From Candidatus Latescibacterota bacterium (lineage in GTDB: Bacteria; Krumholzibacteriota; Krumholzibacteriia; LZORAL124-64-63), in the NCBI GenBank assembly GCA_030658975.1, contig JAUSBL010000043.1, positions 1 to 33,175 of the forward strand: DNA of 33,175 nucleotides. The letters run 5' to 3'. The notes below the pieces were generated by a model that saw nothing but the letters and a program-made list of their open reading frames with translations, had not been told where the DNA came from and ran no database searches. Both the position numbers and the translations under genes were made by a program. This document shows, one piece after another, positions 15,193-23,565 of this stretch (positions are counted from its first letter, which is position 1; the number at the start of each line of letters is the position of its first letter).

Positions 15193-16995
15193 ATGGGACT
15201 GACCCTCATCGAGAAGATCATCGCCGCGCACTGCGACCAGCCCGTGTTCCCCGGCGCCACGGTGGACATGCGCGTGGACGTGCGCGCGGCCCGCGACTTC
15301 GGCGGCGCCAACGTGGTCAAGAACCTGCAGAAAGCCGGCCTGACGGTCGACGATCCGTCGCGGACCCTGTTCACCTTCGACTGCAACCCCGGCGGGTCGG
15401 ACCAGGGCTACGCCGCGAACCAGCAGTACTGCCGCACGTACGCGCGCGAGACCGGCGTGGGGCTGCGCGACATCACGCAGGGCATCGGCACCCATCTCGC
15501 GCTCGAGGAGGGGTTGGTCGGGCCGGGCTCGACGTTCGTCAGCACAGACAGCCACGCCAACATCGTGGGCGCGGTCGGCGCTTTCGGGCAGGGCATGGGC
15601 GACCAGGACATCGCCTACGCCTGGGCCGCGGGCAAGGTCTGGTTCAAGGTGCCGAAATCGGCGCTGGTCGTGCTGGAGGGCCGCCCCGGCCCCGACGCCA
15701 CGGCCAAGGACATCGTCCTGAAGATGCTGCAGACGCTCGGCGCGGACGGCCTGCTGGGCTACGCCGCCGAGATCGTCGGCGACATCGTGCCCAAGCTCTC
15801 CCTGCCCGACCGCATCACCATCGCCAGCCTGGCCACCGAGATGGGCGGCATCATCGCCCTGTTCGAGCCCGGCCCCGAAATCCTCGCCTGGTGCGACCGG
15901 GCGGGCGGCCGCGGCTTCCCGGCCATCGCGGCCGACGCCGACGCGCACTACGACCTCACGGTCGTGGTCGACGTCGACGGCCTCGGGCCGATGATCGCGC
16001 GACCCGGCCACCCCGAGGACACGGTGCCCGTCGCCGAGGTCGCCGGCCGCAAGGTCGACTCGGTGTTCGTGGGATCGTGCACCAACGGCCGCATCGAGGA
16101 CCTGCGCGCGGCCGCGCGGCTGCTCGCGGGGCGCAAGGTCGCCCCCGGCGTCGTGCTGAAGATCGTGCCGGCGACGCGCGCGGTGTGGCAGCAGGCCCTG
16201 GACGAGGGGCTGGTCAAGATCTTCACCGACGCCGGCGCGCTGATCGGCAACGCCGGCTGCGGCGGCTGCGCCGCCGGCCAGATCGGCCAGAACGGTCCCG
16301 GCGAGGTCACCGTCTCGACGGGCAACCGCAACTTCGCCGGCAAGCAGGGCAAGGGCGAGGTCTACCTGGCGAGTCCCGAGACCGCCGCGGCCTCGGCCGT
16401 GGCCGGCGTCATCTGCACCGAAGCGACGGTGCCCGCGCAGCCGGTGCTGTTCGCCGCGCCGGCGGCCGCGGTGAAGACCGCGGCGAAGGGACCGGACGCC
16501 GCGGTCGGCGCCAAGCCCACCGTGCTGACCGGCCGCGTCTGGGTCGTCGACGTCGACAACGTGGACACCGACATGATCTTCCACAACCGCTACCTGGCCA
16601 TCACCGACCCCAAGCAGATGGGCCAGTACGCGTTCGACAATCTGGAAGGCTGGAAGGACTTCGCGCAGAAGGCGCAGCCCGGCGACATCGTGGTCACCGG
16701 CGGCAACTTCGGCTGCGGCTCCTCGCGGCAGCAGGCCGTGGACTGCTTCGCGGCGCTGGGCGTGCAGGCGCTGGTCGCGCGCAGCTACGGCGCGATCTAC
16801 GAGCGCAACGCCATCAACGCGGGTCTGCCGGTGGTGGCGGCCGACGCGGTGAAGGCCGGCCTGAAGAGCGGGGACACGATCACCGTCGACCTGGGCAGCG
16901 GCCAGATCGCGTGGGACGGCGGCCGCCTCCAGGGCGAGCCGTTCAGCCAGGTGCAGATGGAGATCTACCAGCGGGGGGGGCTGCTGGCGAAGTAG
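15193..16995 (+). CDS. Fused LeuC-LeuD aconitase-superfamily hydro-lyase
   Basis: A 600-residue protein joining large and small subunits of the isopropylmalate isomerase/homoaconitase type. Residues 1-411 form the large (LeuC) part: STDSHANIVGAVGAF (117-131) and the three [4Fe-4S] cysteines C296 (GSCTNG), C356 and C359 (GCGGC). An Ala/Pro-rich linker covers about 412-445. Residues 446-600 are the swivelling LeuD domain: VDNVDTDMIFHNRYL and NFGCGSSRQQAVDCF (506-520). The start ATG follows GAGGTGG. Substrate could be 3-isopropylmalate, homocitrate/homoaconitate, citrate or a methyl-branched analogue; no leuA or leuB is nearby to decide. The gene is tail to tail with the ligase gene, only 15 bases apart; those bases contain a five-pair hairpin with loop GCGG. 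Confidence 0.88.
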   Translation: MGLTLIEKIIAAHCDQPVFPGATVDMRVDVRAARDFGGANVVKNLQKAGLTVDDPSRTLFTFDCNPGGSDQGYAANQQYCRTYARETGVGLRDITQGIGTHLALEEGLVGPGSTFVSTDSHANIVGAVGAFGQGMGDQDIAYAWAAGKVWFKVPKSALVVLEGRPGPDATAKDIVLKMLQTLGADGLLGYAAEIVGDIVPKLSLPDRITIASLATEMGGIIALFEPGPEILAWCDRAGGRGFPAIAADADAHYDLTVVVDVDGLGPMIARPGHPEDTVPVAEVAGRKVDSVFVGSCTNGRIEDLRAAARLLAGRKVAPGVVLKIVPATRAVWQQALDEGLVKIFTDAGALIGNAGCGGCAAGQIGQNGPGEVTVSTGNRNFAGKQGKGEVYLASPETAAASAVAGVICTEATVPAQPVLFAAPAAAVKTAAKGPDAAVGAKPTVLTGRVWVVDVDNVDTDMIFHNRYLAITDPKQMGQYAFDNLEGWKDFAQKAQPGDIVVTGGNFGCGSSRQQAVDCFAALGVQALVARSYGAIYERNAINAGLPVVAADAVKAGLKSGDTITVDLGSGQIAWDGGRLQGEPFSQVQMEIYQRGGLLAK

Positions 16996-17010
16996 ACAGC
17001 CGGCGGCGGC

Positions 17011-18546
17011 TCAGCGCACGGCGGCACGCAGTTCGGCCTTCAACACCTTGCCCGACGAATTCTTGGGCAAAGCCTCCACGGCATGCAGTCGGCGTGGGAT
17101 CTTGAAGCTGGCGAGCTTCGACGCGCAGTGGCGCAGCAGGGCCTGCTCGTCGAAGGACGCGGCGTCGGCCGGCACGATCCAGGCCTCGATGGCCTCGCCG
17201 AGCAGCGCGTCCGGCACGCCGATCACGCAGGCCTCGACCACCTCGGGCCGCTGCAGCAGCGTCTCCTCGACTTCCTTCGAACTGACCCGGTTCGCCCCCG
17301 CCTTGATCATGTTCTTCACGCGGTCGACGATGAAGATGAAGCCGTCCGCGTCGCGGTAGGCCAGGTCGCCGGTGTGCAGGCCGTCGGGGAAGAGCACCTC
17401 GGCGGTCTCCTGCGGGGCGTTCCAGTAGCCGCGCATGATGTTGGGGCCGGCGGCCACGATCTCCCCCTGCTCGCCCGCGTCACACTCGCTGCCGTCGGGG
17501 CGGCGCACGGTCAGCGAGACGCCGGGGATGCCCCTGCCGATCGAGCCGAACTTCTCGTGAAGGCGCTCCGGCGGCACCCACGACAGCCGCGCGGAGGCCT
17601 CGGTCTGCCCGTACATGATGTAGACCGCGATCCGGTCGGGCAGGGCCCCGCGGATGCGCCGCACCAGGTCGGGGGCCATGGCGCCGCCGGCCTGCGTGAT
17701 GTAGCGCAGGTCCGGGTGGGGACGCTCGAGGAAGTCGGTCCGCGCGCAGAGGATCGCGTAGTGGCTCGGCACGCCCGAGAACCCGGTGCAGCGCTCCCGC
17801 GCGAGGGTCTCGAGCACCTGCTGCGGGAACGCGAAGCGGTTGTCGATGACCGTGCGGCCGCCGCAGCGCACGTGGGTCAGCAGCAGCGAGTTGCCGAAGC
17901 TGTAGTGGAAGGGCAGCACGCAGCAGATGCTGTCATCGGGGCCCAGCTTCAGGTAGGCCAGGATCTGCTCGGTGTTCGCCACGAGGTTGCCGTGGGTCAG
18001 GGTCACGCCGCGGGGCGTGCCGGTCGAGCCGCTGGTGTAGAGGATCGCAGCCAGGTCGTCGGGGCCAGCTTCGCCGGCGCCGTCGAGGGGCGCGAGCGCC
18101 GCCGATTCGTCGGCGCGGTGCAGGCCGAGGCCCGCGGGCAGCCGCCAGCCCGGGTTGGCGCGATCGACCACCGCGAAGCGCAGGTCGGGGCAGTCCTCGA
18201 CGATCTCGGGCAGGGCGCGCGCCTCACGGGCGCGCGTCCAGAGGGCGACCGCGCCGCAGTCGCGCAGCAGAGCGCGGTGGGTCTCTTCCTTGTTCGCATG
18301 GTTGAGGGCCACGCAGCAGGCGCCGGCCTGCAGGACGCCGAAGAAGGCGGCCACGTATTCGGGGGAATTCTCCACCAGCACGGCCACGCGATCGCCGCGG
18401 CGCACGCCGCGCTCGCGCAGGAAGCGGGCGATGCGCCCGGCCTCGCCGGCCACGCCCGCGAAGGTTGCGTGGCGCTCGCCGTGGGTGATGGCCGCGGCGT
18501 CCGGGCGGCGGGCCGCGGTCTCCAACAGCATGCCGTGGACGGTCAC
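17011..18546 (-). CDS. AMP-forming acyl-CoA synthetase/ligase (ANL superfamily)
   Basis: A 511-residue adenylating enzyme of usual length. Core motifs: ILYTSGSTGTPRGV (168-181, ATP loop), YGQTEASARLSW (A5 region), HTGDLAYRDADGF (A7), DRVKNMIKAGANRVSSKEVE (A8, hinge) and the catalytic Lys500 in KNSSGKVLK (A10). It activates a carboxylic acid as an acyl-adenylate and transfers it to a thiol. The gene directly follows an acyl carrier protein gene with only four bases between, so the carrier's phosphopantetheine is the likely acceptor rather than free CoA. GTG 18546 is preceded by a GGGGG run. The three-gene set of amidotransferase, ACP and ligase is reminiscent of cassettes attached to exosortase A loci, but no exosortase is in view. 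The acid substrate is unknown. Confidence 0.9.
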   Translation of the reverse strand: MTVHGMLLETAARRPDAAAITHGERHATFAGVAGEAGRIARFLRERGVRRGDRVAVLVENSPEYVAAFFGVLQAGACCVALNHANKEETHRALLRDCGAVALWTRAREARALPEIVEDCPDLRFAVVDRANPGWRLPAGLGLHRADESAALAPLDGAGEAGPDDLAAILYTSGSTGTPRGVTLTHGNLVANTEQILAYLKLGPDDSICCVLPFHYSFGNSLLLTHVRCGGRTVIDNRFAFPQQVLETLARERCTGFSGVPSHYAILCARTDFLERPHPDLRYITQAGGAMAPDLVRRIRGALPDRIAVYIMYGQTEASARLSWVPPERLHEKFGSIGRGIPGVSLTVRRPDGSECDAGEQGEIVAAGPNIMRGYWNAPQETAEVLFPDGLHTGDLAYRDADGFIFIVDRVKNMIKAGANRVSSKEVEETLLQRPEVVEACVIGVPDALLGEAIEAWIVPADAASFDEQALLRHCASKLASFKIPRRLHAVEALPKNSSGKVLKAELRAAVR

Positions 18547-18550
18547 GTTC

Positions 18551-18796
18551 CTACCCCCGCTTGCGGGTGACGAAGCCGACGAGGTTGTCGATCGAATCGA
18601 GGTTCTCCGGCACGAGCTCCTGGTCTTCGATGCCCAGCCCGAGGTCGCCCTCGAGGAAGGCGACGAGTTCCATCACGCCGACGGAGTCCATGATGCCGTT
18701 GTCCAGCAGCGACATCTTGTCGTCCTTGAGCGGGGCGCCGTCGCCGAACAGGAAGTTCTCGACCACGAAGCCGCGGATCTGCTGTCGCAATTCCAT
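18551..18796 (-). CDS. Acyl/peptidyl carrier protein
   Basis: An 81-residue carrier protein of the phosphopantetheine type. The attachment serine lies in MDSVGVMELVAFLE, which fits the D-S-x-x-x-x-x-[LV] helix-2 signature. The small acidic four-helix bundle is otherwise typical (PENLDSIDNLVGFV near the end). The ATG at 18796 has GGGAG nine to ten bases upstream. It sits between the asparagine-synthetase-like gene (27-base gap) and the ligase gene. The housekeeping fatty-acid ACP would normally lie beside fab genes, so this is a dedicated carrier for the ligase next to it. Confidence 0.9.
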   Translation of the reverse strand: MELRQQIRGFVVENFLFGDGAPLKDDKMSLLDNGIMDSVGVMELVAFLEGDLGLGIEDQELVPENLDSIDNLVGFVTRKRG

Positions 18797-18823
18797 CCTG
18801 GATCTCCCTCTCTGTGCCGATGA

Positions 18824-20842
18824 TCAGGCGGCGACCGGGCCGCCGCGCCAGTTCACTTCTTCGGGGCGCAGCGCGTCGTCGCGGACGCGTTGCGCGAATT
18901 CCGGGCCGAACTGCCGGGCCAGCAACTGCAGGCTGAGCAGGCCCACGAACGCCATGTTGTCGCGCGCGCTGGTCAGTTTGCCGGCCTGCCACTTGCGCAG
19001 CAGGCCCGCGGTGCGCTGCGGGTCGATCAGGCCGGTCTCTAGCAGAGCCTCGGTGTCGAAGGCCTCGCGCACCAAGTCGGCGCCCGGCCCGACGAAGAAG
19101 CTGGCGCTGTCCGGGGCGCGATAAGGCTGTTTGGGCCGCTGCACGATGGCCGCAGGCAACAGATCGGCCACCGCCTGCTTCAGTAAAGACTTTTCGTTCA
19201 GGCTCGCCAGCTTGGCGCTGGCCGGCAGCGTGCCCGCCAGCTCGGCCAGGCGGTGGTCCAGGAACGGGAAGCGGCCCTCGACGTTGTGGCCCATGAGCAT
19301 GCGGTCGCCCTGCGAAGAGAGCAGGTAGCCCGCCATGAACAGGGTCATCTCCAGGTACTGCGCGCGCGCGACCGGACCCCAGAGACGGAACTCGGGGGGC
19401 AGCGAGGCGCCCAGGCGCTCCTCGCTGTCGCGGGCCACGGCCGCCTCCTGGATGTCGGCCGCCAGGAAGGCGCCGATCGTCCCGGTGTTGCGCCAGCGCG
19501 GCCGGTGCGAGAAGTACGGGTCGCTTGCCGCCTCTTCGAGTCCCGCCCCGTAGAACTGCGCCAGGAACCCGGGCGGCGACTGCTGCAGATAAGGGTAGAG
19601 CTTCGTCAGCAGCAGCGGGCGGCGGCGCGAGCGCGGATCGCGCGCCCAGAAGGCGCGCACCTTGGCCTCGCGCAGGATGTTGTAGCCGCAGAAGACCTCG
19701 TCGGCCCCCTCGCCGGTGAGCACGACCTTGTAGTTCTGGGAGCGGACCAGACCGGACAGCGCGTACAGCGGCGCCGGCGCGGTGCGCAGCAGCGGCGTCT
19801 CGCTCAGCCACACCACGCGCGCGAAGGCGCCGGCGATCTCGGCGTCGCCCACGCTGATGGACTCGTGGTCGGTGCCCAGGTGCTCCGCCATCATCGTCTG
19901 CCAGCGGGTCTCGTCGTAGGCCGCGTCCTTGAAGCCCACCGAGAAGGTCTTCATCCGGCGCTGCGTCGTGTGCTGGATGAGCGCCGCGGTCGCCGAGGAG
20001 TCCAGACCGCCGGACAGGTAGGCGCCGACCGGCACGTCGGCCCGCAGGCGGATGACCGCCGCGTCGGCCAGCAGTTCGCGGATCCGGCGCGCCATGCCCG
20101 GCAGCTCGTCGCGGGCCACGAAACGGTGGTCCTCGCGGGCGGGCAGGAACGTCGGGTGCCAGTAGCGGCGCGGGCGCAGCTCGGGGCGGGTGTTGCCGCC
20201 CTCTCCCAGTTCGATGGTCGCCGTGTGGCCGGCCGGCAGCTGCCAGACCCCGCGGAAGGGCGTCGCCGGCGGGATGTTCACCCAGTAGGTGAAGATCTCG
20301 CTCAGGGCGCCCGGGTCCAGCAGGGGCGCTTCCATATTCCAGGCGCCGAGGGCCTTGATCTCCGAGGCGAACAGCAGGACACCGTCGCGCACGGTCCAGA
20401 ACAGGGGCCGGATGCCGAAGCGGTCGCGGGCCAGCAGCAGCCGGCGGCGCTCGCCGTCCCAGAGCGCGAAGGCGAACTGGCCCACGAAGCGCTCCACGCA
20501 GGCGTCGCCCCAGCGGCGGTAGGATTCCAGCAGCACTTCGGTGTCCGAGGTCGTGCGGAACGTGTGCCCGAGAGCGCGCAGCTCCTCGCGCAGCTCGACG
20601 TAGTTGAAGATCTCGCCGTTGAAAGTCAGCCAGAGGCGCCCCGCGGCGTCGCCCATCGGCTGCTGGCCCGTCGCCAGGTCGATGATGCTCAGCCGGGCAT
20701 GGCCGAGCAGGACGCGGTCGTCACGCCAGGCGCCGAACTCGTCGGGCCCGCGGTGGCGCATCACGCCGATCATCCGCTCCGGCGCGCCGTCAGGGACGAC
20801 GAGCCGTCCCTCCAGCGCCACAGCTCCGCAAATGCCGCACAT
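18824..20842 (-). CDS. asnB: Asparagine synthetase-like glutamine-dependent amidotransferase
   Basis: A 672-residue AsnB-type enzyme. Cys2 (MCGICGAVAL) is the glutaminase nucleophile once Met is removed, RHRGPDEFG and FNGEIFNY (74-81) complete the Ntn domain, and SGGLDSSATAAL (277-288) is the PP-loop of the synthetase domain, with LTGEGADEVFCGYN further on. Glutamine-derived ammonia amidates an acyl-adenylate; the free amino acid aspartate is the classical substrate, but many paralogues act in polysaccharide or peptide loci. The length is somewhat above the usual 550-630. It starts three bases after the LOG gene stop with AAGGA upstream, and is followed by the ACP and ligase genes. In that setting it may amidate or amidotransfer onto a carrier-bound acid rather than simply make asparagine. 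Confidence 0.88.
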   Translation of the reverse strand: MCGICGAVALEGRLVVPDGAPERMIGVMRHRGPDEFGAWRDDRVLLGHARLSIIDLATGQQPMGDAAGRLWLTFNGEIFNYVELREELRALGHTFRTTSDTEVLLESYRRWGDACVERFVGQFAFALWDGERRRLLLARDRFGIRPLFWTVRDGVLLFASEIKALGAWNMEAPLLDPGALSEIFTYWVNIPPATPFRGVWQLPAGHTATIELGEGGNTRPELRPRRYWHPTFLPAREDHRFVARDELPGMARRIRELLADAAVIRLRADVPVGAYLSGGLDSSATAALIQHTTQRRMKTFSVGFKDAAYDETRWQTMMAEHLGTDHESISVGDAEIAGAFARVVWLSETPLLRTAPAPLYALSGLVRSQNYKVVLTGEGADEVFCGYNILREAKVRAFWARDPRSRRRPLLLTKLYPYLQQSPPGFLAQFYGAGLEEAASDPYFSHRPRWRNTGTIGAFLAADIQEAAVARDSEERLGASLPPEFRLWGPVARAQYLEMTLFMAGYLLSSQGDRMLMGHNVEGRFPFLDHRLAELAGTLPASAKLASLNEKSLLKQAVADLLPAAIVQRPKQPYRAPDSASFFVGPGADLVREAFDTEALLETGLIDPQRTAGLLRKWQAGKLTSARDNMAFVGLLSLQLLARQFGPEFAQRVRDDALRPEEVNWRGGPVAA

Positions 20843-20845
20843 GGG

Positions 20846-21340
20846 TCAATCCTTCGGCCGGGCGAGCCAGGTCTTGACCTGGGCCACGGCTTCGACGGGG
20901 GTCGCGGCCAGGCTCCACCGGCCGTCGCCGCACAGATCCAGGAACTGGCGGCCGGGGTCGAAGTCCAGCAGCACGACCCGCTTGCCGAAGCGCAGGGCCA
21001 TGGCGACTTCGCTCAGGGTGCCGCCGTTGCCGCGGCAGGCGACGATCGCGTCGCTGCCCAGCACGTTGATGATGTTGCGTCCGGCGCCCATGCCGGTCGG
21101 GATCACGATATCCAGGTGCTCGCTGGCCGCGGCCTGGTCGTCGTCGAACAGCACGCCCACGGTCAGGCCGCCGGCCTCGCGGGCGCCGCGGGCCGAGGCG
21201 TCCATGACCCCGGTCGGCCGGCCCCCGTTGAGCAGGACCCAGCCCTCGGCGGCGATGAGCCGGCCCAGTTCGTGCGCATGTTCCAGCGTGGCGGGCGGGA
21301 CGGCGCAGCCACCCATGACTCCGACGACGGTCCTGCGCAT
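20846..21340 (-). CDS. LOG-family (TIGR00725-like) Rossmann protein
   Basis: A 164-residue SLOG-superfamily protein. The nucleotide-binding GGCAVPP and LLNGGRPTGVMDASARGA (36-53) and the motif CRGNGGTLSEVAMALRFGKRVVLLD (101-126), which corresponds to the PGGxGTxxE loop of lysine-decarboxylase-like LOG proteins, support the family. The canonical PGGxGT is GNGGTLSE here, as in the TIGR00725 branch. Members can be phosphoribohydrolases of nucleotide monophosphates, or nucleotide sensors; the exact activity is open. It is the first gene of the operon that continues with asnB, ACP and ligase. Confidence 0.82.
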   Translation of the reverse strand: MRRTVVGVMGGCAVPPATLEHAHELGRLIAAEGWVLLNGGRPTGVMDASARGAREAGGLTVGVLFDDDQAAASEHLDIVIPTGMGAGRNIINVLGSDAIVACRGNGGTLSEVAMALRFGKRVVLLDFDPGRQFLDLCGDGRWSLAATPVEAVAQVKTWLARPKD

Positions 21341-21369
21341 GGGTGTCCTTCCGTTCGCGGGCCCCGGGC

Positions 21370-21398
21370 AGGATCGCAGAAGCGGCCCCGACCCGCAA
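21370..21398 (-). promoter_or_regulatory. Predicted promoter of the LOG-asnB-ACP-ligase operon
   Basis: On the minus strand TTGCGG (21393-21398), a 17-base spacer and GATCCT (21370-21375) lie 30 bases before ATG 21340, inside the 73-base gap after dinB. The -10 hexamer is weak. Confidence 0.4.
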
Positions 21399-21413
21399 GC
21401 TGCGACTGCCGGG

Positions 21414-22595
21414 TCAGGCGCCGGGCTTGCGGCGCGGCAGGCCGCGGGTGATCGCTTTCCCGCCGTAGCGGTCGGCGGCCCGGTCCATGATCGCGTCGAG
21501 GGTCCGGCCGCGCTCCTCGGCGGGATCCGGGAAAAGGGTCGGCGGCCGCGCCTCGGGGTCGACGAGGTTCTGCATCGAGAGGCCGATCAGCCGCAGCGGG
21601 CGTCCCCGGCGATCCAGCTGCCCGTCGAACAGGTGGCGGGCGGCGTCGCGCACCGCATCGGTGCGGTCGGTGGGCTCGGGCAGGGTCTCGGCGCGGGTGA
21701 CGGTCGTGAAGTCGGGGAAGCGGGCCTTGATCTGCACCGTCCGCGCGAGCTTGCCGGCGCGGCGCAGCCGGCGGGCCACCTTGTGCGCGAGCAGGTCGAG
21801 CACCTCCACCAGGGCTTCGCGCTCGCCGATGTCCTCGGCGAAGGTCGTCTCGTGGCCGATGCTGCGGGCTTCGCGGTCCGTCGTCACCGGGCGCTCGTCG
21901 CGGCCGGCCGCCAGGGCCGTCACGTGCTGCGTGAACGCCGCGCCCAGGCGCGACTCCAGGCGGACCGGGTCGGCCAGCCTCAGGTCGCGCAGCGTCCGGA
22001 TGCCCAGCGCTTCCAGGACGGCCGCGGACTTCTCCCCCACGCCCCACATCCGCCCCACCGGCAGGGGATCCAGGAAAGCCTGGACGCGCGCCGGATCGAC
22101 CACCACGAAGCCGTCCGGCTTCTCCAGGTCGCTCGCCAGCTTGGCCAGGAACTTGTTCGGCGCCACGCCGACCGACGCGACCAGCCCGATCTCGTCCTGG
22201 AGACGGCGCTTCACGAGGCGCCCGATGGCGGGGCCGTCCCCCAGCAGGCGCCGGCAGCCGCCGACGTCCAGGAAGGCCTCGTCCACCGACAGCGGCTCGA
22301 CCAGCGGGGTGATCTCGTGGAAAACGTCGAAGATCCAGCCCGACACCTCGGCGTAGCGCTCCATGCGCACGCGCAGGAACACGCCGTCGGGGCAGAGCCG
22401 GACGGCGCGGGCCGCGCTCATCGCACTGTGCACGCCGTAGCGGCGCGCCTCGTAGCTGGCGGCCGACACCACGCCGCGCCCCTCGGGCGTGCCGCCGACG
22501 ATCACGGGCCTGCCGCGCAGGCGCGGGTCGTCGAGCACCTCCACCGACGCGAAGAAGGCGTCCATGTCCACGTGCAGGATGGTGCGCTCGCTCAT
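21414..22595 (-). CDS. dinB: DNA polymerase IV (Y-family)
   Basis: A 393-residue translesion polymerase. The palm-domain catalytic residues are visible: HVDMDAFFASVE (8-19, Asp10) and SVDEAFLD (103-110, Asp105-Glu106). SASYEARRYGVHSAM-like finger residues (46-60), the thumb helix-hairpin-helix (VGRMWGVGEKSAAVLEALGI) and a little-finger domain complete the family. A possible clamp-binding element near the C-terminus is PPTLFPDP, though a Gln is missing. It copies past lesions with low fidelity. The ATG follows GGAG with the spacing CCGAG. I see no LexA-type box upstream, so SOS control cannot be claimed. Confidence 0.93.
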   Translation of the reverse strand: MSERTILHVDMDAFFASVEVLDDPRLRGRPVIVGGTPEGRGVVSAASYEARRYGVHSAMSAARAVRLCPDGVFLRVRMERYAEVSGWIFDVFHEITPLVEPLSVDEAFLDVGGCRRLLGDGPAIGRLVKRRLQDEIGLVASVGVAPNKFLAKLASDLEKPDGFVVVDPARVQAFLDPLPVGRMWGVGEKSAAVLEALGIRTLRDLRLADPVRLESRLGAAFTQHVTALAAGRDERPVTTDREARSIGHETTFAEDIGEREALVEVLDLLAHKVARRLRRAGKLARTVQIKARFPDFTTVTRAETLPEPTDRTDAVRDAARHLFDGQLDRRGRPLRLIGLSMQNLVDPEARPPTLFPDPAEERGRTLDAIMDRAADRYGGKAITRGLPRRKPGA

Positions 22596-22622
22596 CTCGG
22601 CTCCGGACCCTCCGGGATAAAC

Positions 22623-22656
22623 GCGACGGACGGCGACCGCGGCCGCCGTCCGTCGC
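22623..22656 (-). terminator. Strong terminator-like hairpin after the OB-fold lipoprotein gene
   Basis: A perfect 13-base stem, GCGACGGACGGCG (22623-22635) with CGCCGTCCGTCGC (22644-22656), encloses an eight-base loop. On the minus strand it is followed by GTTTATCC. It comes 21 bases after the lipoprotein stop and would separate it from dinB. Confidence 0.68.
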
Positions 22657-22677
22657 CGTGCCCGTGACAGCCGTCTC

Positions 22678-23472
22678 TTACGAGGACTGCTCCACGCGGA
22701 CCGTCGCGTCCTCGACGATCGCCTTGTAGAAGTAGCCGCTGCCGAAGTCCTTGTCGACCGACAGCACGCCCTCGATCAGGACCGTGTCGCCCACCTTCGC
22801 CGACGTGCCGGAGGTCACGGTCAGGTCGGCGCTTTCACCGTCGCCCGAGCCGTCCTGCACGTGCAGCCAGTTGCGGCCCATGATGCCGCTCAGCGACTTG
22901 ACGACCTTGCCGCGCACCTTGACGGTCTTGCCCGCCAGCTCGGTGCGGCGCGTGTTCACCTCGGCGACCTTCAGACCGCCCGACGGGGTCGTCAGGCCGC
23001 TGAAGTCGCCCTCGCTCTTGCCGACGGCCACGCCGCCGTGGGCCTTCTTGATCTCGTCCTGCATGTCGGCCGGGGGGACCTGGCCCGGCGCAGCGAACGA
23101 GGCCGCGAACCAGATCTGCGCGAAGTCGCGGTTCAGGCTCGCGGAGTGGAAGTTCTGCATGGCCATGGCGCCCACCAGTTCGAGCTTCTGCCCGACTTGG
23201 ACCTGGCCCTCGGGACCGGCCGCCCACAGTTCGCCGCCGGGCGTCTTGAGGCGGACGTAGGTGTAACCGCCGGAATTGAAGGTCTCAGCGACTTCGCCGC
23301 CGAGGCTGCCGCCGGCGGCCATGCCGGCCGGGGCGGCCCCGCTCGGGCTCTCCTTGGCCACGGCCGCAGCTTTCTGGTTCCAGGCGGCGGCCGAATCGCT
23401 CTTCTTTTCGCCGCAGCCGCTCAGGGCCGCCAGCAACGCGATCACCAGGATCGCCAGGGTCGTCATCTTCAC
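22678..23472 (-). CDS. Lipoprotein with two OB-fold-like domains (NrfJ-type)
   Basis: A 264-residue lipoprotein: MKMTTLAILVIALLAALSGC gives a lipobox with the lipidated Cys at residue 20. I choose GTG 23472 because GGAGG stands six bases upstream and the extra Lys improves the signal; ATG 23466 is the alternative. After an Ala/Gly-rich linker, a first domain reads GEVAETFNSGGYTYVRL and LWAAGP, then MAMQNFHSASLNRDFAQIWF, which I know from NrfJ-related and similar periplasmic proteins often next to multihaem cytochromes. A second OB-like domain follows (GKTVKVRGKVVKSLSGIMG, NWLHVQDGSGD, VGDTVLIEGVLSVDKDFG). Function is unproven; metal or small-ligand binding is a possibility. A good promoter precedes it. 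Confidence 0.8.
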   Translation of the reverse strand: MKMTTLAILVIALLAALSGCGEKKSDSAAAWNQKAAAVAKESPSGAAPAGMAAGGSLGGEVAETFNSGGYTYVRLKTPGGELWAAGPEGQVQVGQKLELVGAMAMQNFHSASLNRDFAQIWFAASFAAPGQVPPADMQDEIKKAHGGVAVGKSEGDFSGLTTPSGGLKVAEVNTRRTELAGKTVKVRGKVVKSLSGIMGRNWLHVQDGSGDGESADLTVTSGTSAKVGDTVLIEGVLSVDKDFGSGYFYKAIVEDATVRVEQSS

Positions 23473-23511
23473 CGGGTGCCTCCGGGGGTTCGGGTCGAGC
23501 AACACGCCCCA

Positions 23512-23539
23512 AGGATAGGCGCCGCCGCCCGGATTTCAA
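23512..23539 (-). promoter_or_regulatory. Predicted promoter of the OB-fold lipoprotein gene
   Basis: On the minus strand TTGAAA (23534-23539), a 16-base spacer and TATCCT (23512-23517) lie 40 bases before the GTG start at 23472. Confidence 0.55.
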
Positions 23540-23565
23540 GTCGGGACCGCGGGAGACCTGATTCA

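Noticed and set aside
16998-17011. Terminator between the convergent leuCD and ligase genes
   Set aside because: AGCCG-GCGG-CGGCT forms only five pairs, overlaps the stop codon region and has no T-tract; too weak to list as a feature.
22600-22677. LexA-type SOS box upstream of dinB
   Set aside because: No CTGT-N8-ACAG or GAAC-N4-GTTC type palindrome is present; the only strong symmetry is the terminator hairpin.
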